A DNA stretch of 13,768 nucleotides from NCBI GenBank assembly GCA_000433535.1, contig FR892670.1:108619-122386 (forward strand), in the 5' to 3' direction. Below are positions 7,023-13,517 of this stretch, in pieces. Position numbers and translations under genes: made by a program. The notes beneath the pieces were generated by a model. That model was not told the DNA's origin and did not search any database. It saw only the letters and a program-made list of their open reading frames with translations. Numbering within the stretch: the first letter of the stretch is position 1; each line of letters opens with the position of its first letter. The stretch comes from Dorea sp. CAG:317. Its GTDB lineage: Bacteria > Bacillota > Clostridia > Lachnospirales > Lachnospiraceae.

Positions 7023-7041
7023 TTGACACATACTATAGAAT
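7023..7041 (+). promoter_or_regulatory. Possible eno promoter elements, spacing not canonical
   Basis: A perfect TTGACA (7023-7028) and the -10-like sequences TACTAT (7031-7036) and TATAGA (7034-7039) are present, but only a few bases separate them, so they cannot form one promoter. No good -10 lies 16-18 bases after TTGACA, and no good -35 lies that far before TACTAT. The intron-like fragment ends about 18 bases upstream. The promoter of eno therefore stays unresolved. Confidence 0.25.
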
Positions 7042-7065
7042 CATGTGAAAAAGGAAGGAGAACTT

Positions 7066-8400
7066 ATGTATAAATATTTGCCGATTACAGATATTTACGC
7101 AAGAGAAATCTTAGATTCCCGCGGGAATCCGACGATAGAAGTTGAAGTGCTGGCAGGAGATGAATTCTGTGGAAGAGCTGCTGTTCCATCGGGGGCATCG
7201 ACGGGGCAGTTTGAGGCGTTGGAGCTTCGTGATATTGAAGAACGATACGGCGGTCTGGGCGTAGAAATGGCAGTCGATCATGTCAATGCCAAGATCGCGC
7301 CGGCGATCATTGGGATGAATATATTTGATCAGGCAGAGATTGATGAGGTGCTGATTCAATTAGACGGAACGAAGGATAAGTCCAACTTGGGAGCAAATGC
7401 AATCTTAGGCGTATCTATGGCAGTGGCACGTTCCGCTGCGGCGTCTCTTAGTCTGCCTTTATATGCGTATCTTGGAGGCGTCAATGCTAAGAAGCTTCCG
7501 GTGCCGATGATGAATATTGTAAATGGCGGGAAACATGCAGATAACAGTATTGATATTCAGGAATTTATGATTTTGCCGGTTGGGGCAGGCAGCTTTAAAG
7601 AAGGGCTTCGCATGTGTGCGGAAGTTTATCACACATTAAAAAAACTGTTGAAAGATGCAGGATTTTCTACCGCAGTCGGAGATGAAGGAGGATTTGCGCC
7701 GGATTTTCCAGATGCGAAGACTGCGCTACGGTGGATTAAAAATGCAGTGGAAAAAGCGGGATATCAGGCAGGGAAAGATATCTGTTTTGCGCTGGATGTG
7801 GCGGCGACAGAGTTATACGATCAGAAATTTAAAAAGTATGTATTCGAAGGAGAGAAGACAGCGCAGGGCGAAGCTGTTGTGCGTTCTGCGGAGGAACTCA
7901 TAGACTATTATGAAGAATTAATGGAAGAATTTCCCATTGTATCACTGGAAGACCCTCTCGATGAAGAAGACTGGGATGGTTGGGAACTTCTTACAACGAG
8001 ACTGGGCCTTAATGTTCAACTGGTAGGCGACGATCTGTTTGTGACAAATACAAAGCGTTTGCGAAAAGGAATTCAAAGAAAAGCAGCAAACGCGATTTTG
8101 ATAAAAGTCAATCAGATCGGTACGTTGACAGAAGCAATTGACGCCATTGAGATGGCAAAGACAGCCGGGTATCGGACAATCATTTCCCACAGGTCAGGGG
8201 AGACCGTAGACAGCTTCATTTCCGATCTTGCCGTGGCGTTCAACGCAGGGCAGATCAAGACCGGGGCACCGTGCAGGTCAGAACGAGTGGAAAAATATAA
8301 CCAATTATTAAGAATTGAAGAGCGGCTGGCGGATGTGGCAGAATATAAAAATCCATTTTGGGACAGGTCATCGGACGATTTGGAACAGGTCAAAATGTAA
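7066..8400 (+). CDS. eno: Enolase (phosphopyruvate hydratase)
   Basis: A 444-residue glycolytic enzyme converting 2-phosphoglycerate to phosphoenolpyruvate in the cytosol. Visible landmarks: AREILDSRGNPTIEVEV at the N-terminus, the mobile loop SGASTGQFEALELRD, GDEGGFAPD with the catalytic acid Glu207, metal ligands in CFALDVAATE, SLEDPLDEEDW and GDDLFVTN, the catalytic base Lys347 in ILIKVNQIGT, and SHRSGET. All key residues are intact. The ATG at 7066 has AAGGAAGGAG just upstream; a GTG 21 bases earlier lies before that site and is rejected. The C-terminus (NPFWDRSSDDLEQVKM) is slightly longer than the usual roughly 430-residue form and does not resemble the common ending. It is separated from secG by a very stable hairpin that includes its stop codon. 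Confidence 0.97.
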   Translation: MYKYLPITDIYAREILDSRGNPTIEVEVLAGDEFCGRAAVPSGASTGQFEALELRDIEERYGGLGVEMAVDHVNAKIAPAIIGMNIFDQAEIDEVLIQLDGTKDKSNLGANAILGVSMAVARSAAASLSLPLYAYLGGVNAKKLPVPMMNIVNGGKHADNSIDIQEFMILPVGAGSFKEGLRMCAEVYHTLKKLLKDAGFSTAVGDEGGFAPDFPDAKTALRWIKNAVEKAGYQAGKDICFALDVAATELYDQKFKKYVFEGEKTAQGEAVVRSAEELIDYYEELMEEFPIVSLEDPLDEEDWDGWELLTTRLGLNVQLVGDDLFVTNTKRLRKGIQRKAANAILIKVNQIGTLTEAIDAIEMAKTAGYRTIISHRSGETVDSFISDLAVAFNAGQIKTGAPCRSERVEKYNQLLRIEERLADVAEYKNPFWDRSSDDLEQVKM

Positions 8401-8442
8401 TTTGGGACGTAGCCTTTTGCAAAAAGGCTACGTCCCAAATTA
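8398..8442 (+). terminator. Perfect 21-bp hairpin at the eno stop codon, probable terminator
   Basis: Arms 8398-8418 and 8422-8442 are perfectly complementary over 21 bases with a 3-base loop, and the eno stop codon TAA is the foot of the stem. Both arms include GGGACGTAGCC or its complement. There is no T run after it, so release of RNA polymerase by the intrinsic route is uncertain. It may act as a 3'-end stabiliser as much as a terminator. Confidence 0.6.
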
Positions 8443-8446
8443 ACAC

Positions 8447-8475
8447 TTGCCATCCTCACTTCTATGTGGTACACT
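8447..8475 (+). promoter_or_regulatory. Promoter of secG
   Basis: TTGCCA (8447-8452) and TACACT (8470-8475) are 17 bases apart, and a TG one base before the -10 box (TGGTACACT) makes it an extended -10 promoter. It sits directly behind the eno hairpin, so secG and rnr can be expressed apart from eno. Confidence 0.7.
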
Positions 8476-8507
8476 AAGTATGGTTTATCCGCAGGAGGTG
8501 TAAAAAG

Positions 8508-8750
8508 GTGGAAATTTTAAAAACAGTTTTAATGATTATATTTGCAATAGATTGTATCGCGTTATCTGCGATCGTATTATTACAGGAAGGTAAATCAGCA
8601 GGGCTTGGAACGATCAGTGGTATGGCAGATTCTTACTGGGGACAGAACAAGGGACGTTCTATGGAAGGTGCGCTTGTAAAGTCTACAAAGTTTCTGGCGG
8701 TTCTGTTTATTGTACTGGCAGCAGTGTTGAATTTAAAAGTATTTGCGTAA
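8508..8750 (+). CDS. secG: Preprotein translocase subunit SecG
   Basis: An 80-residue membrane protein, the small helper subunit of the SecYEG export channel. Two hydrophobic segments at residues about 3-24 and 60-78 flank a loop with the family features LLQEGKSAGLGTISG and a second conserved stretch (SYWGQNKGRSMEGAL, then STKFLAVLF). Length is typical for Firmicutes (75-80). Start is GTG at 8508, set by AGGAGGTG (8493-8500) with a 7-base gap; no in-frame ATG fits. It is followed by an intrinsic terminator and then rnr. The order secG-rnr-smpB is common in Firmicutes. Confidence 0.93.
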   Translation: MEILKTVLMIIFAIDCIALSAIVLLQEGKSAGLGTISGMADSYWGQNKGRSMEGALVKSTKFLAVLFIVLAAVLNLKVFA

Positions 8751-8775
8751 GCAGAAGGATTTTAGAGAGCAGTTG

Positions 8776-8807
8776 GGCACTCCTGTAAAAAGGGGTGTCT
8801 TTTCTTT
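8776..8807 (+). terminator. Intrinsic terminator between secG and rnr
   Basis: GGCACTCC (8776-8783) and GGGGTGTC (8792-8799) form an 8-base-pair stem with two G-U pairs and an 8-base loop, followed by TTTTCTTT (8800-8807). The modest stem suggests partial read-through into rnr. Confidence 0.7.
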
Positions 8808-8815
8808 ATCAAAAT

Positions 8816-8843
8816 TTGAGCTTCGATGAAGGATATAGATAAT
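8816..8843 (+). promoter_or_regulatory. Candidate promoter of rnr
   Basis: TTGAGC (8816-8821) and GATAAT (8838-8843) are 16 bases apart, just downstream of the terminator and 26 bases before the rnr start codon. Both boxes are one or two bases from consensus. Confidence 0.5.
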
Positions 8844-8868
8844 GTGGAAAATGGAGGACTTGTAAGCA

Positions 8869-11046
8869 GTGGACAAGGCATTTGAGAAAAGAAAAAAAGT
8901 AGTATATGACCTAATGTGTGACAGCCTGTACACACCAATGAAATTCAAAGAACTTGCAATGCTTTTGCAGGTTCCAAAGGAAAAGAGAGATGAGCTTCGG
9001 CAGATTTTAGAAGCGTTGGAGGCGGAAGGCAAGATCTATCTGTCTAAGCGTGGAAGATACTGTAAGGGTGAGGCGAAGAAGCTGACCGGTGTTTACCGCG
9101 GGAATTTAAAAGGCTTCGGTTTTATTCTTATGGAGGATGAAAGCCCGGATGTCTTTGTGGCTGAAGAAAATATAAATGGCGCATTTGACGGAGATACCGT
9201 GGAATTTACGATTGTCCGGGAACCGGAAGGGAAAAGCCGGGAAGGAAAAATTACTCGGATTGTAGAAAGAGGCTTACAAAAAGTAGTTGGTCTTTATCAG
9301 ATGAAACCGGGGAAAAGCTATGGGTTTGTCATCCCGGATGATCAGAAAATATTAAAAGACATCTTTATTCCGATTGAAAAATCAAAGGGTGCAGTCAATG
9401 GGCATAAAGTTCTGGTGGAGCTTACAAGCTACGGTGATGACCGTCACAAGCCGGAAGGAGTTGTGGAGGAAATCATCGGGCATGTGAATGACCCGGGAGT
9501 TGATATTCTGTCGATTGTAAAGGCGTATGATCTTCCTGTTGAATTCCCACAGAAGGTGCTCAATCAAGCGGAGCGTGTGGCAAAACCGGTGAGCGAAGCG
9601 GATAAGGCAGGAAGAAAAGATTTAAGAGACTGGCAGATGGTGACCATTGACGGTGAAGATGCCAAGGATCTGGATGATGCAGTATCAGTGGTAAAAGAAG
9701 GAGAGCATTACGTTCTTGGAGTTCATATCGCAGATGTTACCAATTATGTGCAGGAAAACAGCGCTCTTGACCGTGAGGCTTATGAGCGGGGAACGAGTGT
9801 ATATCTGGTGGATCGCGTGATTCCTATGCTTCCCCATACACTGTCGAATGGAATGTGTTCCTTAAATGCGGGAGAAGACAGACTGGCGCTTAGCTGCATT
9901 ATGACGGTGGATGAAGAAGGCGTTGTGGTTGACCATGAGATCGCGGAAACCGTGATTCATGTCAATGAGAGAATGACGTATACAAGTGTCAGGAAAATTT
10001 TAGCGGATCATGACGAAGAAGAGTGCAAGAAATATAAAGATTTTGTGCCGATGTTCGAGCAAATGGCAGAATTGTCTGCTATACTAAGGAAGCGGCGAAA
10101 GAAAAGAGGTTCCATTGACTTTGATTTCCCGGAAGCTAAGATTATCTTAGATGAACAAGGACGACCGACAGAGATTCGTCCGTATGAGCGAAATGTGGCA
10201 ACCAAGCTTATCGAAGATTTTATGCTCCTTGCAAATGAGACAGTTGCAGAGGATTATTTCTGGCAGGAGCTTCCATTTGTCTATCGGACACATGAGACTC
10301 CGGATGATGAGAAAATCCATACACTTGCCACATTTATCAACAATTTCGGGTACACGATGCACATTGGCGCAAATGAGATCCGCCCCAAGGAAGTGCAGAA
10401 GCTTCTTGGAAAAGTAGAGGGGACGCCGGAGGAAGCGTTAATCAGCAGACTTGCTCTTCGTTCAATGAAGCAGGCGAAGTATACGCCGGAAAATATCGGA
10501 CATTTTGGTCTTGCGGCAAATTATTATACACATTTTACGTCTCCAATCCGAAGATATCCTGATCTTCAGATTCATCGGATCATCAAAGATAATTTAAGGG
10601 GACGGATGAATGAGGCGAAGCGGGAGCATTACGAGACAATTCTTCCGGAAGTGACCAAGCAGGCAAGTGAGCGTGAGCGAAGAGCCGAAGAGGCAGAGCG
10701 AGAGACCGTGAAGCTTAAAAAGGTGGAATACATGGCATCGCATATCGGGGAAGTGAAAAGCGGAATCATTTCCAGTATTACCGGCTGGGGCATGTATGTG
10801 GAACTTGATAATACCGTGGAAGGGCTTGTTCATGTGGTAAATATGACAGATGACCACTATGATTACGTGAAAGAGCGTCATGAAATGGTGGGACTTCGCA
10901 CGGGTAAAACATATAAGTTAGGGCAGAGAATTTTTGTGCGCGTGATTGGAGCAGACAGAGTGCTCCGTACGATTGATTTTGAGATTGCAGATGAAGGAGA
11001 TACAGAAAATGGCAAAGACGAATGGGAAACTGATCGCCAACAATAA
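8869..11046 (+). CDS. rnr: Ribonuclease R (3'-5' exoribonuclease)
   Basis: A 725-residue exoribonuclease of the RNase II/RNB family that degrades structured RNA from the 3' end and takes part in RNA quality control with SmpB and tmRNA. Domains in order: N-terminal helix-turn-helix (about 8-66), two cold-shock/OB domains (about 72-205, with GNLKGFGFI and GKSYGFVIP), the RNB catalytic domain (about 250-580), and a C-terminal S1 domain (about 630-710). The catalytic motif DGEDAKDLDDAV gives metal-binding Asp261, 267, 269 and 270, matching Asp272, 278, 280 and 281 of E. coli RNase R. The HFTSPIRRYPDLQIHR motif is also present. Start is GTG at 8869; the TTG nine bases upstream runs into a stop. 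The GGAGG site is 11 bases away, a little far. Its end overlaps smpB by 38 bases. Confidence 0.96.
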   Translation: MDKAFEKRKKVVYDLMCDSLYTPMKFKELAMLLQVPKEKRDELRQILEALEAEGKIYLSKRGRYCKGEAKKLTGVYRGNLKGFGFILMEDESPDVFVAEENINGAFDGDTVEFTIVREPEGKSREGKITRIVERGLQKVVGLYQMKPGKSYGFVIPDDQKILKDIFIPIEKSKGAVNGHKVLVELTSYGDDRHKPEGVVEEIIGHVNDPGVDILSIVKAYDLPVEFPQKVLNQAERVAKPVSEADKAGRKDLRDWQMVTIDGEDAKDLDDAVSVVKEGEHYVLGVHIADVTNYVQENSALDREAYERGTSVYLVDRVIPMLPHTLSNGMCSLNAGEDRLALSCIMTVDEEGVVVDHEIAETVIHVNERMTYTSVRKILADHDEEECKKYKDFVPMFEQMAELSAILRKRRKKRGSIDFDFPEAKIILDEQGRPTEIRPYERNVATKLIEDFMLLANETVAEDYFWQELPFVYRTHETPDDEKIHTLATFINNFGYTMHIGANEIRPKEVQKLLGKVEGTPEEALISRLALRSMKQAKYTPENIGHFGLAANYYTHFTSPIRRYPDLQIHRIIKDNLRGRMNEAKREHYETILPEVTKQASERERRAEEAERETVKLKKVEYMASHIGEVKSGIISSITGWGMYVELDNTVEGLVHVVNMTDDHYDYVKERHEMVGLRTGKTYKLGQRIFVRVIGADRVLRTIDFEIADEGDTENGKDEWETDRQQ

Positions 11047-11479
11047 AAAAGCATATCATGACTATTTTATCTTGGATACTTACGAGGCAGGCATTGCCCT
11101 TCACGGGACAGAGGTGAAATCTCTTCGGATGGGGAAATGCAGTATCAAAGAGTCATTTATCCGTGTGGAAAACGGTGAAATGTTTATCTATGGAATGCAC
11201 ATCAGCCCGTACGAAAAAGGAAATATTTTCAATAAAGATCCGCTTCGTGTGAGAAAACTGTTGCTTCACAAGGCGGAGATCAATAAAATGCTGGGTAAGA
11301 CAAAGGAAAAAGGAATGTCGATTGTACCTTTGAAGGTGTATTTTAAGGGAAGCCTTGTAAAAGTAGAGATTGGTCTAGCCAAAGGTAAGAAGCTCTATGA
11401 CAAGCGTCAGGATATTGCCAAGAAAGATCAGAAGCGAGAAGCAGAGAGAGATTTCAAGGTGAGAAGTCTGCGTGTATAA
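11009..11479 (+). CDS. smpB: SsrA-binding protein SmpB
   Basis: A 156-residue RNA-binding protein that carries tmRNA to stalled ribosomes for trans-translation. Family motifs: KKAYHDYFILDTYEAGI, LHGTEVKSLRMGK, FIYGMHISPYEKGN, HDPLRVRKLLLH-like NKDPLRVRKLLLHKAEI, and the basic C-terminal tail with DKRQDIAKKDQKREAERD. I chose the ATG at 11009, with AAGGAG (10994-10999) nine bases upstream and inside rnr. The frame is open earlier, but only as a shadow of rnr. The 38-base overlap with rnr suggests coupled translation, which makes sense because RNase R and SmpB work in the same pathway. The tmRNA gene (ssrA), often nearby, was not recognised downstream in this window. Confidence 0.95.
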   Translation: MAKTNGKLIANNKKAYHDYFILDTYEAGIALHGTEVKSLRMGKCSIKESFIRVENGEMFIYGMHISPYEKGNIFNKDPLRVRKLLLHKAEINKMLGKTKEKGMSIVPLKVYFKGSLVKVEIGLAKGKKLYDKRQDIAKKDQKREAERDFKVRSLRV

Positions 11480-11535
11480 TACCGATAAGATGAATAAGAC
11501 AAGAATAGTTTCAGATGTGACGAAGGAGAAATACA

Positions 11536-11775
11536 ATGGTACCGGTTAAGAAAGAAGATTTAAGAAAATTAGTGACGGAGACAACCGTGGAGATCTATGA
11601 GGAACTGACTCCGCAGTTGATCCGGCTGATTGATGAAACCAAGCACAATGAACAGCTGACAGAGGCTCAGAAGCAGGATGAGATATCCCTGCATATGATG
11701 GGGTATGTAAAGTCCTGCACAAACGAGATTATGATTGAAGTGCTAAGTGAGATATTGGGGCTGAATGAAGAATAA
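11536..11775 (+). CDS. Small protein of unknown function (79 aa)
   Basis: A 79-residue soluble, acidic and mostly helical protein starting MVPVKKEDLRKLVTETTVEI. The ATG at 11536 has GAAGGAGA at 11522-11529. It follows smpB after 56 bases, with no terminator between, and is followed by a strong terminator, so it is probably the last gene of the rnr-smpB transcription unit. There is no membrane segment, signal peptide or catalytic motif. Residues about 20-79 look like two or three amphipathic helices, with a single cysteine in KSCTNEI. I do not recognise the family. The good ribosome site, compact spacing and terminator support a real gene. Confidence 0.8.
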   Translation: MVPVKKEDLRKLVTETTVEIYEELTPQLIRLIDETKHNEQLTEAQKQDEISLHMMGYVKSCTNEIMIEVLSEILGLNEE

Positions 11776-11803
11776 AATGTAAAAAAACGTAAGAGCTTTG
11801 CAG

Positions 11804-11835
11804 GACGGGGCAGTGTGACAGCCCCGTCTTTTTTT
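11804..11835 (+). terminator. Intrinsic terminator
   Basis: GACGGGGC (11804-11811) and GCCCCGTC (11821-11828) form a perfect GC-rich 8-base-pair stem with a 9-base loop, followed by seven T (11829-11835). It ends the unit containing rnr, smpB and the 79-residue gene. Confidence 0.92.
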
Positions 11836-11884
11836 GCACATAGTTACCGCAGTTTTCACATGTAAAAAGAAGAAGGGAAAGAAA

Positions 11885-11983
11885 TGACAAATAAAGTTGT
11901 CAAAACGTATTGACAAGGAAAGTTGTCATATGGTATATTGATGATGACAAGAATAGTTGTCATTTTGAAATATATAGTTGTCA
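11885..11983 (+). promoter_or_regulatory. Promoter covered by four TGACAA-N6-TTGTCA operators
   Basis: Three perfect 18-base inverted repeats TGACAA-N6-TTGTCA lie at 11885-11902, 11911-11928 and 11945-11962. A fourth at 11966-11983 has one perfect arm (TTGTCA) and one degenerate arm (TGAAAT). The spacers ATAAAG, GGAAAG, GAATAG and ATATAG all end in AG. The promoter is TTGACA (11910-11915), 18 bases, TATATT (11934-11939): operator 2 covers its -35 box, operator 1 is upstream, and operators 3 and 4 are in the early transcript region. This layout implies strong, cooperative repression. The XRE-type regulator at 12422 in the same unit is the natural candidate to bind it, but that is inferred. Confidence 0.8.
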
Positions 11984-12014
11984 AAGAAGAATGAATCGGG
12001 AGGAGAGTTGAATT

Positions 12015-12335
12015 ATGACAAATACTAATTTTACAAAAACCGCAGAAGGAATTGTTCAAGAGAGAAATGACAGATATGCGAAGGTATTTCAGCCACTTAC
12101 ACTGATTACGCTTGTATTTTTCTGGGCGGGATATTTTTATTCCCTATATAACGGAAATAGCAACAATATTTCAAGCTATCCTTTTTTGATTATTGCATTC
12201 AGCATATTGAATGCTCAAGTTTTATTTACGAAGGAGAAGGCGGTAAATGGAGGTTTAGACATTCTGGCAAAGTGTGAGGGGATTCTGTTTTGTGTGTGGG
12301 CGTTTGCAACTGTGCTTTATTTGCTCGTTTTTTAA
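12015..12335 (+). CDS. Small three-TM membrane protein, function unknown
   Basis: A 106-residue protein with a soluble N-terminal segment (residues 1-25, containing EGIVQERNDRYAK) and three hydrophobic segments at about 26-45, 53-71 and 86-105. The protein ends right after the third segment. The ATG at 12015 has GGGAGGAG at 11998-12005, a strong site. It is the first gene behind the four-operator promoter and precedes the XRE regulator by 86 bases. I do not recognise the family with certainty. Its pattern resembles small membrane proteins that accompany short XRE regulators in Firmicutes. There are no catalytic motifs; a toxin, sensor, immunity or transporter-accessory role would all fit. Confidence 0.8.
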   Translation: MTNTNFTKTAEGIVQERNDRYAKVFQPLTLITLVFFWAGYFYSLYNGNSNNISSYPFLIIAFSILNAQVLFTKEKAVNGGLDILAKCEGILFCVWAFATVLYLLVF

Positions 12336-12421
12336 CATTACAATCAGCAGAAACAAGACACTCTGAATAAAGGTTGTGATTTTATCAGGGGAACAATTTT
12401 GATAAGAAAGGAGAGGTGATT

Positions 12422-12643
12422 ATGGGACTCGAGAACAGGCTTAAGGAATATCGGGCGAGATTAAACTTAAATCAATCAGAACTTGGGAAGCTGGCACATG
12501 TGTCAAGGCAGACCATCAGCCTGATTGAGAGAGGCGATTATTCTCCGTCGGTGACATTGGCGCTTAAGCTGGCACAGATTTTTGAAGTATCCGTAGAGGA
12601 CATTTTTATTTATCAGGAGGATGAGGACAATGACGAAAAATAA
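12422..12643 (+). CDS. Short XRE-family transcriptional regulator
   Basis: A 73-residue protein that is almost only a Cro/CI-type helix-turn-helix: RLKEYRARLNLNQSELGKLA, then the recognition helix region SRQTISLIERGDYSPSVTLALKLAQIF, then the ending SVEDIFIYQEDEDNDEK with an acidic tail. This matches the short (about 65-75 residue) XRE regulators common in Firmicutes, which often sit with a membrane-protein gene and control their own operon. I chose the ATG at 12422, preceded by AAAGGAGAGGTGAT; the in-frame GTG six bases earlier lies inside that ribosome site. Its stop overlaps the next gene by 14 bases, so both are translated together. It has no ligand-binding domain, so its signal may come from a partner protein such as the membrane products beside it (inferred). 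Confidence 0.92.
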   Translation: MGLENRLKEYRARLNLNQSELGKLAHVSRQTISLIERGDYSPSVTLALKLAQIFEVSVEDIFIYQEDEDNDEK

Positions 12644-13415
12644 AGTAAAGACAAAAAAGAAAGTGAATTCCTATATCAAAATTTTATTATGGATGTGCCT
12701 TGGAGGTGCAATCGGTGCGGTTGTCGGTTTGGGGACGTTTGCAGCAGAAGGAAATTTACAGACAGCATTTGCAGATATACGAATGTGGATCGGAACACAT
12801 ACCGTGCTGCTTCTTGCAGTTCTCTTCGTATTGTCAGTGGTAATCAGCATTGTATGTTATCGCAAGGGAGAGGGAATCGTCGGACAGTATCTGAACAGCA
12901 ATGATGATGAACAACAGGAGGAACTGGATAGGCAATATGACTTCTGGGGAAATATAGGAATGACGGGAAGTACGGTTTTACTGTATCTTTCTATTGCGAT
13001 TTTCGCCTTTGGACTGTGGGGAAAAGGAAAAGAAGGCGCAGTACAGATTTTAATCGGGGCAGTATTCTTCCTGCTGGCAGGTGCAGTGTGCGCCATATAT
13101 CAGGTTGCAACTGTGAAGCAGATTCAGAAGAAAGATCCGATGAAGCATGGGGATGCTGCGGATCTTCGTTTTCAAAAGGACTGGATCAGAAGCTGTGACG
13201 AGGTGGAAAAGAGAGTGATCTATGAAGCATCGTACAAAGCATATACAGTTGGAAGAACACTTCTTTTAGTTGCAGTATGCATCTGCATTCTCGGAGAAAT
13301 GTATTTCGGCGGATGCCTGACAGCGATTGTCATGCTGACGATCTGCAATATTGTTATGACGCTTGTGTATTCGTATCATGTGAATAGGCTTGGAAAACTG
13401 GGCTTGAATAGTTAG
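12630..13415 (+). CDS. Multi-pass membrane protein (DUF3169-like), function unknown
   Basis: A 261-residue protein with a very basic N-terminus (MTKNKVKTKKKVN) and about six hydrophobic segments: roughly residues 15-36, 52-73, 103-122, 128-150, 192-212 and 215-238. Segments two and three are separated by an acidic soluble loop (SNDDEQQEELDRQYDF), and four and five by a longer one of about 40 residues containing KDPMKHGDAADLRFQKDW. General layout and its place behind a short XRE regulator fit the DUF3169 membrane proteins of Firmicutes, but I could not verify the match. I chose the ATG at 12630, nine bases after AGGAGG (12615-12620); an in-frame ATG at 12621 touches that site. It overlaps the regulator gene by 14 bases, which implies linked expression. 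Confidence 0.8.
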   Translation: MTKNKVKTKKKVNSYIKILLWMCLGGAIGAVVGLGTFAAEGNLQTAFADIRMWIGTHTVLLLAVLFVLSVVISIVCYRKGEGIVGQYLNSNDDEQQEELDRQYDFWGNIGMTGSTVLLYLSIAIFAFGLWGKGKEGAVQILIGAVFFLLAGAVCAIYQVATVKQIQKKDPMKHGDAADLRFQKDWIRSCDEVEKRVIYEASYKAYTVGRTLLLVAVCICILGEMYFGGCLTAIVMLTICNIVMTLVYSYHVNRLGKLGLNS

Positions 13416-13454
13416 AAATCAATGAAACTTCTTCACAGAACGGACATATTTATC

Positions 13455-13463
13455 TGCTAATAT
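13455..13463 (+). promoter_or_regulatory. Extended -10 promoter of the response regulator gene
   Basis: TGCTAATAT is an extended -10 box (TG, one base, TAATAT). No convincing -35 lies 16-18 bases upstream, as often seen with this promoter type. It is 54 bases before the start codon and 39 bases after the end of the preceding membrane gene, so the response regulator is probably a separate unit. Confidence 0.45.
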
Positions 13464-13517
13464 GAGAATAACTTTAAGACAGCGCAGATGGCGCAAGTGA
13501 GACAGGAGTAAAAAGTT

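Noticed and set aside
7045..7065. GTG at 7045 as an earlier start of eno
   Set aside because: The AAGGAAGGAG ribosome site lies after it and serves the ATG at 7066, which also gives the normal enolase N-terminus.
10946..11008. Earlier in-frame start for smpB
   Set aside because: The extra residues are a shadow of the rnr C-terminus; the SmpB family length (about 156) and AAGGAG site fit the ATG at 11009.
12016..12021. Additional TGACAA at the start codon of the 106-residue gene
   Set aside because: No opposing TTGTCA arm at the six-base spacing; probably coding coincidence.
12384..12405. Inverted pair TTATCA / TGATAA before the XRE gene
   Set aside because: Only six base pairs, AT-rich and with no T run or promoter logic; chance is likely in this composition.
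13482..13494. GCGC-N5-GCGC repeat before the response regulator
   Set aside because: Four-base arms are too short to separate from chance.
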